Below, piece after piece: positions 13,649 to 21,764 of a stretch of DNA of 38,334 nt. The stretch comes from a virus. Position numbers and translations under genes: made by a program. Where the stretch lies: positions 1-38,334 of the IMG/VR virus record IMGVR_UViG_3300037485_001284. One strand, written 5' to 3'. The first letter of the stretch is position 1, and each line of letters opens with the position of its first letter. A model generated the notes under the pieces. The model saw only the letters and a list, made by a program, of their open reading frames with translations. It searched no databases and was not told where the DNA came from.

Positions 13649-15246
13649 TGGAAAATGATAAGGCTCTAGGAATAATTAAGCTTTATGAAAAGCTTAAGTC
13701 TAACCGAGTAAATTGGGATTCTCATTGGCGAGAAATCGCAGAATTTGTTATTCCAAACAAAGATAACGTCTACCAATTTGACAGAGCTCCAGGGGAGAAA
13801 AAATTCAATGAAATTTTTGATTCGACGGCCATTCATTCTAATGAGCTTTTGGGATCTGCTCTACATGGTATGCTTACCAATCCTACTAATATTTTCTTTG
13901 GTCTATCTACTGGCCTTTCGGCATTGGATAAAAACGACGAAGTAAGAAAATGGCTCCAAGAGTGTGTCCGCCGGATGCACCAAGTTTTAAATAACTCAAA
14001 CTTTCAAACAGAAATACATGAAGTTTATTTAGACATTGGAAGCTTTGGGACCGGAGCTTTATTCATTGATGAAGATGATAAAGACATTATCCGATTCCAG
14101 TCACACCCTATTTATCAAATGTATATCGACGAAAACTATAAAGGATCCGTTGATACAGTTATTAGATGTTTTAAAAAACCACTAAAAGATCTTCTAGATG
14201 AATTTGGCGATGAAGCCTTTCAACAAGATCCTATGTTTTCACTTCAAAACATGGATATGCACAAAGAGTATGAAGTTATTCATGCGGTTCTAGCAAACAC
14301 AGAATACAATCCATACTTTGAACAAAAAATAAACAAGCCTTTCAAGTCTTGTTACGTGCTCAAAGATAAAAAAATTATTCTAAGAGAAAGAGGATACGAC
14401 ACTTTCCCTTATGCGATTCCCCGCTGGACTAAAATTTCCGGTGAAAAATATGGCCGTTCTCCTGCCATGAAGAGTCTTTCAGATACTAAGATGATTAACC
14501 AAATGATGAAGGTAACGATTAGATCCGCTCAAAAAGTCGTGGATCCTCCTTTAATGGCACCGGATGACGGAGCCATGGGACCAATCAGAACCGCACCAGG
14601 CGCAATTAATTATTATCGTGCTGGCACAGCCGACAGAATTGAACCACTCTTAACCGGAGCAAGGATTGACTTCGGTTTTCAGATCATGGAGGACGTTCGC
14701 ACAAGGATTCGTTCGGCGTTCTTCATAGATCAACTCCAACTTCGTGAAGGTCCACAAATGACTGCCACAGAAGTTATGCAGAGAACAGAAGAACAACTCA
14801 GACTTCTCGGCCCTATTTTGGGTAGACAGCACAATGAATTACTAAGACCATTGATTGATCGAGTATTTGATATCATGTTAAAACGTGGCAAACTTCCAGA
14901 AATTCCTGAATCATTAGCGGGAGTAAATCTTGAGGTTCAGTATTCTTCAATGATTGCTAGAGCTCAGAAAACTTCTGAACTAGAATCTATGAATAGAATG
15001 TTCAGTATTGCTGCACCTTTATTCCAAGTGGATCCTACGGTTACAGATAATTTTAATCCGGACGCTGCTTTTAAATATATTGCAACAACATTGTCGTTGC
15101 CGTATGAATTAATGAGAGATGAGAAAGAAGTTAAAAAGTTAAGAGAGAATAGAGCACAACAAGCTCAAGCTGCTCAACAACAAATGGAAGAAACTCATTC
15201 AGCGGATATGGTCAGTAAAATGGGACCAATGGTTCAAGGACAGTAA
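13648..15246 (+). CDS. Portal (head-to-tail connector) protein, 532 aa
   Basis: Forms the dodecameric ring at the packaging vertex. The sequence matches the head-tail connector family of BPP-1/T7-like podophages: RVNWDSHWREIAEFVIP at about 19-35, FNEIFDSTAIHSNELLGSALHGMLTNPT at 52-79, a central FGTGALFIDEDD, SGEKYGRSPAMKSLSD, and the MTATEVMQRTEEQLRLLGP crown/barrel helix near 371-389. The C-terminus is glutamine-rich. Length is normal. The start overlaps the preceding stop and the stop overlaps the next start (TAATG both times), so stoichiometry is probably set by coupled translation. Confidence 0.95.
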   Translation: MENDKALGIIKLYEKLKSNRVNWDSHWREIAEFVIPNKDNVYQFDRAPGEKKFNEIFDSTAIHSNELLGSALHGMLTNPTNIFFGLSTGLSALDKNDEVRKWLQECVRRMHQVLNNSNFQTEIHEVYLDIGSFGTGALFIDEDDKDIIRFQSHPIYQMYIDENYKGSVDTVIRCFKKPLKDLLDEFGDEAFQQDPMFSLQNMDMHKEYEVIHAVLANTEYNPYFEQKINKPFKSCYVLKDKKIILRERGYDTFPYAIPRWTKISGEKYGRSPAMKSLSDTKMINQMMKVTIRSAQKVVDPPLMAPDDGAMGPIRTAPGAINYYRAGTADRIEPLLTGARIDFGFQIMEDVRTRIRSAFFIDQLQLREGPQMTATEVMQRTEEQLRLLGPILGRQHNELLRPLIDRVFDIMLKRGKLPEIPESLAGVNLEVQYSSMIARAQKTSELESMNRMFSIAAPLFQVDPTVTDNFNPDAAFKYIATTLSLPYELMRDEKEVKKLRENRAQQAQAAQQQMEETHSADMVSKMGPMVQGQ

Positions 15247-15515
15247 TGTTTAATTTAAGAAAGAAGAAACTAGACCAGGTAGCTTGCTATCAAGCTATCT
15301 TCTCGTCTGAAGATGGTAAAAAAGTGCTTTATGATTTAATGAGAACTCATTATATTATTGGCAGCACATTCTCAAAAGATCCTTACGAGACAGCACTAAA
15401 AGAAGGCGAACGGAATACCGTTCTACGTATTTTGTCTATTCTCAAAATTGATCCAATTCAATTGCTAGACGGTATCAATAAAGGTATCGAGCAAGATAAT
15501 CAATATAAAGACTAG
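15246..15515 (+). CDS. Bbp19-like head protein, 89 aa
   Basis: Resembles the Bbp19 family of BPP-1-like phages: a short protein with FSSEDGKKVLYDLMRTHYI at about 19-37 and a DPYETALKEGERNTVLRILSIL motif at 45-66. These proteins lie between portal and scaffold genes, exactly as here. Function in the head is not established in my knowledge. The ATG overlaps the portal stop. Confidence 0.72.
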   Translation: MFNLRKKKLDQVACYQAIFSSEDGKKVLYDLMRTHYIIGSTFSKDPYETALKEGERNTVLRILSILKIDPIQLLDGINKGIEQDNQYKD

Positions 15516-15523
15516 GAGAAATT

Positions 15524-16381
15524 ATGTCTGAATCACTTCTTGGAGGAGCAGCCGCTACTCCCGCTGAGATTACACCGCCCGCCGACACTACACAAGCAAC
15601 ACCCGCCGCCGCTCCCGTAACTATTACTTTCCCTGAAAACTGGAAAGATAGTTTGCCCGACGACATTAAAGGGGATCCATCCATTACTTCGATTATGGAC
15701 ATTCCATCTCTTGCAAAAAGCTATGTACATGGCCAGAAAATGATTGGCAGAGATAAGCTAATTATTCCTGATAAATTTGCTACAGACGATGACTGGTCTA
15801 AAGTCTACCAAAAACTAGGCGTTCCTGAATCGGTCGATAAATACGAATTTAAGGCACCAGAAGGAACAGACGCAGAGTTCTTATCTAGCTTTAAAGATCT
15901 TGCCGTTAAAAGTGGTATTCATCCAAGACAAGCAGAAAAACTGTTTGGGTTTTATAATGACCATGTAACTAAAGTTATGACTACAAATGAAGCCGAAACT
16001 AAACGGACATTTGAAGAGTCTGTTAAAGGTCTACAAAAGGAATGGGGTCAAGGATACGATAGAAAGCTCCAAGCCGCTTCAGGACTATTTAACTCTATAG
16101 CCGACGAAAACTCTAAGAAATTTGTAGCGGAATCGGGCATTGGTAATAATCCGGAATTTATTAAGATCTTCTCTAAGCTTGCTGAACAAATGGGCGAAGA
16201 TAAGTACGTCCAGGCGGATAACCGTTCTAGCATGGGTAAAACACCGGCGGAAGCTCAAATGGCAATTAATGAAATTTACGGTAACAAGAATCACCCTTAT
16301 TACAATAAATCTCACCCAAGCCATAAAGACGCTATTAACGAGATGACTAAACTTTTCGAGGCAATTACTCCTAAAAAATAA
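15524..16381 (+). CDS. Capsid scaffolding protein, 285 aa
   Basis: Expected to guide procapsid assembly and then leave. The first 40 residues are a proline/alanine/threonine-rich disordered stretch (PADTTQATPAAAP), followed by FPENWKDSLPDDIKGDPSI and the SLAKSYVHGQKMIGRDK motif at about 65-81 typical of scaffold proteins of this phage group, then KLGVPESVDKYEF. The remainder is helical and charged. AGGAG precedes the ATG at 15524. It lies directly upstream of the capsid gene, from which it is separated by a 159-bp control region. Confidence 0.88.
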   Translation: MSESLLGGAAATPAEITPPADTTQATPAAAPVTITFPENWKDSLPDDIKGDPSITSIMDIPSLAKSYVHGQKMIGRDKLIIPDKFATDDDWSKVYQKLGVPESVDKYEFKAPEGTDAEFLSSFKDLAVKSGIHPRQAEKLFGFYNDHVTKVMTTNEAETKRTFEESVKGLQKEWGQGYDRKLQAASGLFNSIADENSKKFVAESGIGNNPEFIKIFSKLAEQMGEDKYVQADNRSSMGKTPAEAQMAINEIYGNKNHPYYNKSHPSHKDAINEMTKLFEAITPKK

Positions 16382-16396
16382 TTGACAAGATAATTA

Positions 16397-16436
16397 CCTA
16401 GTCCGATCATGGTAGTATAACTATGATGGGACTAGG
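16397..16436 (+). promoter_or_regulatory. Long stem-loop upstream of the capsid gene
   Basis: Seventeen-position stem with a six-base loop AGTATA: outer arms CCTAGTCC and GGACTAGG, one G-G mismatch, then inner arms ATCATGGT and ACTATGAT (one G-T pair). No T tract follows. The 3' flank, GGTTCAATCC then GGACA, resembles a tRNA T-arm and acceptor end, but no anticodon arm exists. A processing site, RNA stabiliser or regulator of capsid synthesis is likely. Confidence 0.6.
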
Positions 16437-16477
16437 TTCAATCCCCCCGCTGGACAGATCAAAGTTATATCCGTGAT

Positions 16478-16490
16478 CCTTGTTTCAAGG
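16478..16490 (+). promoter_or_regulatory. Small hairpin in the capsid leader
   Basis: CCTTG-TTT-CAAGG forms a 5-bp stem about 50 bases before the capsid ATG. It is followed by an A-rich unstructured leader and a strong AAGGAG SD at 16530-16535. It may aid mRNA stability. Confidence 0.3.
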
Positions 16491-16540
16491 GTAGTCACAA
16501 AAACAAAATATTATTTTTTAAAAACTCTTAAGGAGAAACT

Positions 16541-17482
16541 ATGTCTATTCAAATTACAGAAGCTTTTGTTAAACAATACTCAAGCAACGTACTTCACTTG
16601 TCTCAACAAAAAGGTTCTAAACTTCAAGGTTTAGTTCGTTCAGAATCACAAAATGCTGAATCAGCGTTTTATGACCGTATCGGTTCAGTAGATGCTCAAT
16701 TAAAAGTTGGCCGTCACTCTGATACTACTTACTCTGACACTCCTCATTCTCGTCGTAGAAATACTCTTAAAGATTTTTTCTATGCTGACTTGGTAGATAA
16801 AGAAGATAAAGTTAAACTTCTAATCTCTCCTGAATCTGAATACGTTCAAGCTGCTGTATGGGCTCTTGGTCGTTCTAAAGATGACGAGATTATTGCTGCT
16901 GCTCTTGGAAATGCTTACTCTGGTGTAGACGGTGCTACTGCCGTTGCCCTTCCTGCAAGCCAAAAAATTGCTGCTCACGATGGTACTACTACTTCAGGTG
17001 TAAACCTTAACGTAAAAACATTAAGAGCTGTTAAGCAAAAATTTGACGGCAATGATGTTTCTGAAGAAATTCCTAAACACATGGCGATCACTTCTTTCCA
17101 GATCCAGTCACTTCTTGCTCAAACAGAAGTAACTAACTCTGACTATGCTTCAGTAAAAGCTTTAGTTATGGGCGAAGTAAATACGTTCATGGGTTTCAAC
17201 TTTGTAAGAACAGAACGTCTTCCACGTTCAGCTTCAAACGTAACTTATACTGTATCAAACGGTGTAACTGGAGCCGGTACAGGAACTATTACAGCTGCTA
17301 ATTCTCGTCGTTGTTTCGCATGGGCGATGGACGGTATTATCTTGGCTACTTCACAAGACATTATGGGTAAAATTGACGTTCTCCCTACTAAGCATTACTC
17401 TACTCAAGTTTACGCAAGCTTGCAGTTAGGTGCTACACGTATGGAAGAGTCAAAAGTAGTAGAAGTTATTTGTTCTGAATAA
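16541..17482 (+). CDS. Major capsid protein, 313 aa
   Basis: The main shell protein, with the HK97-like fold expected for its family. The sequence fits the capsid family of P22/BPP-1-type podophages: MSIQITEAFVKQYSSNV at the start, LHLSQQKGSKLQGLVRSE, the RIGSVDAQLKVGRHSDT loop and DDEIIAAALGNAYSG helix near 114-129. AAGGAG lies six to seven bases before the ATG, a strong SD. Codon choice shows few rare triplets and favours T-ending codons, fitting high expression. The gene has its own leader with hairpins and is followed by a GAAA-loop hairpin, so it is insulated within the late operon. Confidence 0.93.
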   Translation: MSIQITEAFVKQYSSNVLHLSQQKGSKLQGLVRSESQNAESAFYDRIGSVDAQLKVGRHSDTTYSDTPHSRRRNTLKDFFYADLVDKEDKVKLLISPESEYVQAAVWALGRSKDDEIIAAALGNAYSGVDGATAVALPASQKIAAHDGTTTSGVNLNVKTLRAVKQKFDGNDVSEEIPKHMAITSFQIQSLLAQTEVTNSDYASVKALVMGEVNTFMGFNFVRTERLPRSASNVTYTVSNGVTGAGTGTITAANSRRCFAWAMDGIILATSQDIMGKIDVLPTKHYSTQVYASLQLGATRMEESKVVEVICSE

Positions 17483-17490
17483 TTAACATT

Positions 17491-17510
17491 AGAGGGGAGA
17501 AATCCCCTCT
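17491..17510 (+). terminator. Hairpin after the capsid gene
   Basis: A perfect 8-bp stem, AGAGGGGA and TCCCCTCT, with a GAAA tetraloop. Only a weak T-rich tract follows (AGTTATTATC), so it is a partial terminator or a 3' stabiliser of the capsid mRNA. Confidence 0.7.
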
Positions 17511-17557
17511 AGTTATTATCAGAAAAATGTTTTAAAATTTATTTATAGGAGATTTTT

Positions 17558-18013
17558 ATGGCCATTTTTAACGGTAGCAATTTTGCAAAAATAAACAGCG
17601 TTCCTTCTCAAAAGATTCCTAAAGGGGAACTTTCTGGTAAAGTTCGTTGTCTATACGACTCTTTTGCTTGTCCTCAAAACATTATCGCAATTGGCGATAA
17701 AATTAACATGAGTGCTTTACTCCCTAAAGGTGCAAGAGTTTTGGAAGCAGTTCTAGCTTCTCCTTCTCTTGGTACAACTGGGATTATGCAACTTGGTTTC
17801 GCAGCCGGAGCAATTGAAGCAGCGGATCCAGATGCTTTTATCGCAGTAGCAGATGCGGGCGGACAAGCAGTAAAAGCTGAAATGCCACTAGGTTCTTACG
17901 GACTTGGGAAGCAATTCTCAGAAGATCTTCAAGTTCAAATCAACTTTACTGAAGCTTCAGATGCAGCAAACGGTTTAGTTATTCAAGCTTGGATCTACTA
18001 CGTTTTAGATTAA
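17558..18013 (+). CDS. Probable capsid cementing/decoration protein, 151 aa
   Basis: Placed directly after the major capsid gene, as the cementing protein is in BPP-1 (Bbp17 capsid, Bbp16 cement). The sequence is beta-rich with MAIFNGSNFAKINSVPSQKIPKGE at the start, an ALLPKGARVLEAVLASPSLG core near 50-70 and a C-terminal VIQAWIYYVLD strand, all consistent with a small head surface protein. TAGGAGATTTTT precedes the ATG, a good SD. A strong terminator follows right after the stop, marking the end of the head transcription segment. Confidence 0.75.
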   Translation: MAIFNGSNFAKINSVPSQKIPKGELSGKVRCLYDSFACPQNIIAIGDKINMSALLPKGARVLEAVLASPSLGTTGIMQLGFAAGAIEAADPDAFIAVADAGGQAVKAEMPLGSYGLGKQFSEDLQVQINFTEASDAANGLVIQAWIYYVLD

Positions 18014-18017
18014 TCAC

Positions 18018-18043
18018 AAAGGGGACTTCGGTCCCCTTTTTTT
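18018..18043 (+). terminator. Rho-independent terminator after head genes
   Basis: AAAGGGGAC and GTCCCCTTT pair perfectly around a TTCG tetraloop, followed by an unbroken T run. This is a textbook strong terminator. Tail genes downstream must rely on read-through or a promoter not identified here. Confidence 0.96.
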
Positions 18044-18058
18044 CACAAGAAGGCATCA

Positions 18059-18616
18059 ATGGCCACCGAACTAGGAATAGTTAATTCTGCTCTTATAAAA
18101 CTTGGCGTTGAGATTCTTTCTGCGCTTCCAGGGACAACAAGACAGGGAGCACTAGCAAATGAACAATACTCTAAGATACGTGACGAACTCCTAAGCGAAC
18201 ATCCTTGGAATTTTGCCATTAAAAGAGCTACACTAGTTCCCACTCTAGCAACACCCGCTTTTGAGTTTAGCTATGAATACACCCTTCCGGCAGACTGCCT
18301 AAGAGTCTGGGCCGGACAATATGAAGAAGATTTTTTCCAAGTAGAAGGCGGAAAGCTTTACTCCAATTACTCAGATCAAAAAATTAGATATATCGCAAAA
18401 GAAACTACTGCCGCTTTATTCCCTCCAACTTTTGCAGAACTACTTTCATTAAAACTAGCAGCGGATTTAGCTTTTGTTTTGGTTCAATCCAACTCCCTTA
18501 AGCAAACATTACTCCAAGAGTATTTAATTAAGCTTAGGGATGCTAGAGGGTACGATGCTCAAGAGAATCCTCCATACTTATTAACGGACGATGTTTTCAT
18601 TAAATCGAGGTACTAA
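18059..18616 (+). CDS. Tail tubular protein A-like adaptor, 185 aa
   Basis: Homologue of the T7 gp11-type adaptor that forms the ring below the portal. MATELGIVNSALIKLGVE at 1-18, EHPWNFAIKRATL at 47-59, EYTLPADCLRVW at 73-84, and FAELLSLKLAADLAFVLVQSNSLKQ near 124-148 are characteristic. Length is close to T7 gp11. AAGG is seven to eight bases upstream of the ATG. Followed without gap by the nozzle gene. Confidence 0.93.
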   Translation: MATELGIVNSALIKLGVEILSALPGTTRQGALANEQYSKIRDELLSEHPWNFAIKRATLVPTLATPAFEFSYEYTLPADCLRVWAGQYEEDFFQVEGGKLYSNYSDQKIRYIAKETTAALFPPTFAELLSLKLAADLAFVLVQSNSLKQTLLQEYLIKLRDARGYDAQENPPYLLTDDVFIKSRY

Positions 18617-20884
18617 GTGAAGTACAATTCGATTTACAATAAGTTCTCTTCTGGTGAATTGTCTCCCTACCTTAAAGGTAGAACGGACCTAGAAGAGTAT
18701 TTTTCAGGCGTAGACGATATGACCAACTTCCTCCCGCTGAAACAAGGGGGAGCTTATTTTCGTCCCGGCACAACCAATGTATCAGTAGACATTACAACAA
18801 GAAATTTTAACAACCGTATATTTAAGTTTAATCCAGCGGACGGATTTAGCTATATAGTTTTTGCCTCTCCAGGGAGCTCACTCGCAATTTCAAGGATTGA
18901 TGGTGGAGGACTTACAAACTGTACCATTACAAAGCCAACAACTATCTGGAATAAATATCCGGATTTTACGCTTGTCGCCGGAGCGGTTACAGCCTCGTTT
19001 GACCTAATAGATAATTTAAATTTTACTTCTTATGGTGATTTATTTGTTATTTGCGACGGTACAGGAGTCATGGCCCCAATCGTAGGGAAACGAACAGGGG
19101 CAACGACATTCATCATAGACTCTTATTTATTCCCAACATTAATATCTCCTACCACAGGAGTCCTTGATCTAGATGTTTCAGCAAAATATCCGATAAGATT
19201 TCCCTTCAAGGATACAAACATTGATGCAGGGATAAAGCTTAAGCCAAGCGCAGTCACAGGAAACATTACAATCACTTCCGAAAATGCCACAGGTACTCCT
19301 ATAAACTTCTTCACAGGAGATGTTATAGGTATGATGGTTAAGATAACCCATGCCGCCCAAGGCGGAGTAGCAAGAATAGTATCCAAGGTTTCCGACAGCG
19401 TAGTAAATGCCCAAGTGGTTATTGTTTCTTTTGGTGCTACTACCGCTTCTACAAACTGGGAAATATCTGCCTTTAATGCGATAGATGGCTACCCAAGAAA
19501 CTCTTGTTTCTTTCAAGGAAGATTATTTTTTGGTGGAAATATAAAGTTTCCTGATACGCTATGGGCTTCATTTCTTGGTAACATATATCACTTAATGAGT
19601 AAGAAATTTATCCAAGATGCTACAGCCGATGTTTCATCTATGAACTACTTTGGGCCCTTGAAAGATTCGGATCCATTTAACTTCACACTTGCAGCAACCG
19701 TAGCAAACTCAATTCAGTGGATGTACCCTTCTCAAACATTATTGGTAGGGACAACCGGAAACGAGTATTCGATTTCTGGAGGAACAGACAGCGTTTTAAG
19801 TATCTCCAACATTGAAGCCGCTCCTCTTTCATCTCACGGATCCGCAAGGGTCAATCCGGTAAAAGTAGGATCTTCTATTTTATTTGTATCTTATGACCGA
19901 AAAAGATTATTAGAACTTCCAAAAGACTTAAGACAATATACTAGTGCTACAGACCTGACTTCTTTATCAGAAGGAATTATCGACAAGTCCCTTTTGTCTA
20001 TTACCGATTCTGCACAGAACAAGTTATTTAACCTTCATGGTATATCCGAAATGGCTTTCCAGGAATCGGAAGGTATTTTGTGGTGTCTTTGCCGAACATA
20101 TTCTTATAGAACAACAAGCATGGTTTCTTTAGTTATGGACAAGACAACAAAGACTCTTGGATGGTCCAAGCACACCTTCCCAATGGGGTCTACTTTTGCC
20201 ACGATATCAGGCATTGCCTCTATACCTATTGCTTCACAAAACAATAGGGATTTTTTGTATCTTTATACAAACAGGCCCAACAGCTTTTTCTCATTAGAAA
20301 GAATGTGGATGAGAACAAGACAAACAAACATGAACACGACAGACAGTTTTGATACTGTAACCGCAAGTTATGGGTGCAACCATCTAGACTACGCCAAGCT
20401 ATTTACCGCCACTTCTGATACAGTTAGCATCGGGAATCAGTATGGAAGTACAAGAGATGTGAGTGTTATTTCATACCAGGGCGAATACCTTGGAGAATTT
20501 ACACCGTCACTTTTTGGCGACATAACAGTCCCAGGAGCCGTAGCAAAATCTCCTCTACTGGTAGGCTATAAGTACACAGGAACTATTAAGACTATGCCGA
20601 TTGAAGCGGGAGCACAGTTTGGTGTAGCCCAAGGATCTTCTAGAAGAGGCCATGAAATTTCTGTATTTTTAGACAGATCTAGAGGCGGAAAATATTCTCA
20701 GTCATTATCTCCAAACGAATACCCACTAGATACCACAGGTACAGCAGCGGTTTTAAAAACTGGTGAAATTAAACTTTCACTTAATGCTTCTCCAAACGAT
20801 ACCCAAACCATAATTAAGCAGGATCTTCCGTACCCGCTAACAGTTCTTTGGCTTCTCACCAAGGGATACACTTATGACGCTTGA
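18617..20884 (+). CDS. Tail tubular protein B-like nozzle, 755 aa
   Basis: Large tail nozzle protein of the T7 gp12 type, which forms the distal part of the short tail. The N-terminus has the signature FSSGELSPYLKGRTDLEEYFSG, then NFLPLKQGGAYFRPGT. The rest is beta-rich as expected for the propeller-like nozzle. GTG at 18617 directly follows the adaptor stop and has GAGG at a good distance. Its end overlaps the next gene by 11 bases. Confidence 0.92.
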   Translation: MKYNSIYNKFSSGELSPYLKGRTDLEEYFSGVDDMTNFLPLKQGGAYFRPGTTNVSVDITTRNFNNRIFKFNPADGFSYIVFASPGSSLAISRIDGGGLTNCTITKPTTIWNKYPDFTLVAGAVTASFDLIDNLNFTSYGDLFVICDGTGVMAPIVGKRTGATTFIIDSYLFPTLISPTTGVLDLDVSAKYPIRFPFKDTNIDAGIKLKPSAVTGNITITSENATGTPINFFTGDVIGMMVKITHAAQGGVARIVSKVSDSVVNAQVVIVSFGATTASTNWEISAFNAIDGYPRNSCFFQGRLFFGGNIKFPDTLWASFLGNIYHLMSKKFIQDATADVSSMNYFGPLKDSDPFNFTLAATVANSIQWMYPSQTLLVGTTGNEYSISGGTDSVLSISNIEAAPLSSHGSARVNPVKVGSSILFVSYDRKRLLELPKDLRQYTSATDLTSLSEGIIDKSLLSITDSAQNKLFNLHGISEMAFQESEGILWCLCRTYSYRTTSMVSLVMDKTTKTLGWSKHTFPMGSTFATISGIASIPIASQNNRDFLYLYTNRPNSFFSLERMWMRTRQTNMNTTDSFDTVTASYGCNHLDYAKLFTATSDTVSIGNQYGSTRDVSVISYQGEYLGEFTPSLFGDITVPGAVAKSPLLVGYKYTGTIKTMPIEAGAQFGVAQGSSRRGHEISVFLDRSRGGKYSQSLSPNEYPLDTTGTAAVLKTGEIKLSLNASPNDTQTIIKQDLPYPLTVLWLLTKGYTYDA

Positions 20885-21299
20885 GGCTATCCCAACAACT
20901 TCTGAGCACATCAAATATTTTGAGTCTCAAGAAGTAGGACTAGATGTTAAGATAACTTTATCAGACTGCATGAACAGCCCTACAGTTCGCCCTATGATGA
21001 GCTTTATGGATGGGAACTATGTAGTCTTTGTTTGCGGTCTATCTTTTGTTTCTGAAGGCGTTTGGGAAGCCTGGCTAATACCTAGTAAAAGACTGCATAA
21101 TTATGCAAAGTCTACAGTTAGAGCAATGAAGAGTTTTACAGACTGGCTATTGACTGACTATCCCGCCCACAGGATCCAGATAGCGGTCCTCCAGGAAAAC
21201 AAAAAATGGGCCGAATCCATTGGTTTTCAATTTGAGAGTATCGTGAAAAAATACCACAAAGGTCTAGATCATTTTATGTATGTTAAGGTAGGTGAATAA
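20874..21299 (+). CDS. T7 gp13-like GNAT-fold protein, 141 aa
   Basis: A small protein with acetyltransferase-like secondary structure (a VVFVCGLSFVSEGVWEAWLIPS beta unit, then AVLQENKKWAESIGFQFES, typical of the GNAT motif B region). It matches in size and position the T7 internal virion protein A (gp13), which shares this fold and has no proven acetyltransferase role. The coenzyme A loop is not convincing here. Overlaps both neighbours (11 bp before, TAATG after). Confidence 0.75.
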   Translation: MTLEAIPTTSEHIKYFESQEVGLDVKITLSDCMNSPTVRPMMSFMDGNYVVFVCGLSFVSEGVWEAWLIPSKRLHNYAKSTVRAMKSFTDWLLTDYPAHRIQIAVLQENKKWAESIGFQFESIVKKYHKGLDHFMYVKVGE

Positions 21300-21745
21300 T
21301 GGGAGCGGAAGTAGCCGTACTGGCAGTAGGAGCAGGGGTTTCAGCCTATTCTCAATACCAACAAGGCAAGCAGCAAGCCGAAGCTGCAAAACAACAAGCA
21401 AAATTTAAACGTGCTCAAGCCAAAGAAATGCTTGACCGAATGGTTATTGAAGAAAAAAATATAGCCATGCAAGGCGAAGAGTTCAAGGCATCTCAAATGG
21501 GAGCCTATGCTTCCGGAGGAGTCGCACTAGGGACCGGAGCTACACTACTTGCATTAGAAGATACAAACGCCAAAATTTTCCAAAAAATAACTGAGATGAA
21601 GAGAGACACAACTTTCAGGGCCGGACAACTAATGAAAGGTGCAGATGTTTCTATGCAGGAATCATCTCAATACTCTCAAGCTGGCACACTTGGAGCAGTA
21701 GGCACACTTTTAAGTGGTGGAGCCAAGGCTTACAGCGCAAAATAA
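21299..21745 (+). CDS. Internal virion protein (gp14-like), 148 aa
   Basis: An alanine- and glutamine-rich helical protein with hydrophobic glycine/alanine segments at residues 1-20, about 69-86 and 129-146, bracketing a charged coiled-coil (QAEAAKQQAKFKRAQAKEM). In T7-like phages the gene at this position encodes the ejection protein that forms the outer-membrane pore. The membrane-active segments fit that task. Start overlaps the preceding stop. Confidence 0.75.
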   Translation: MGAEVAVLAVGAGVSAYSQYQQGKQQAEAAKQQAKFKRAQAKEMLDRMVIEEKNIAMQGEEFKASQMGAYASGGVALGTGATLLALEDTNAKIFQKITEMKRDTTFRAGQLMKGADVSMQESSQYSQAGTLGAVGTLLSGGAKAYSAK

Positions 21746-21764
21746 AAATAACTAGGAAATAATT

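Noticed and set aside
16382-16421. TTGACA plus TATAAC as a capsid promoter
   Set aside because: The spacing is 28 bases, far from 17, and both boxes fall around the strong hairpin.
16382-16456. A complete tRNA gene upstream of the capsid gene
   Set aside because: Only about 55 bases separate GTCC from GGAC, there is no anticodon arm and the T-stem pairs poorly; kept only as a tRNA-like hairpin.
19178-19516. Minus-strand 112-codon frame in the nozzle gene
   Set aside because: Shadow of a clearly coding plus-strand gene.
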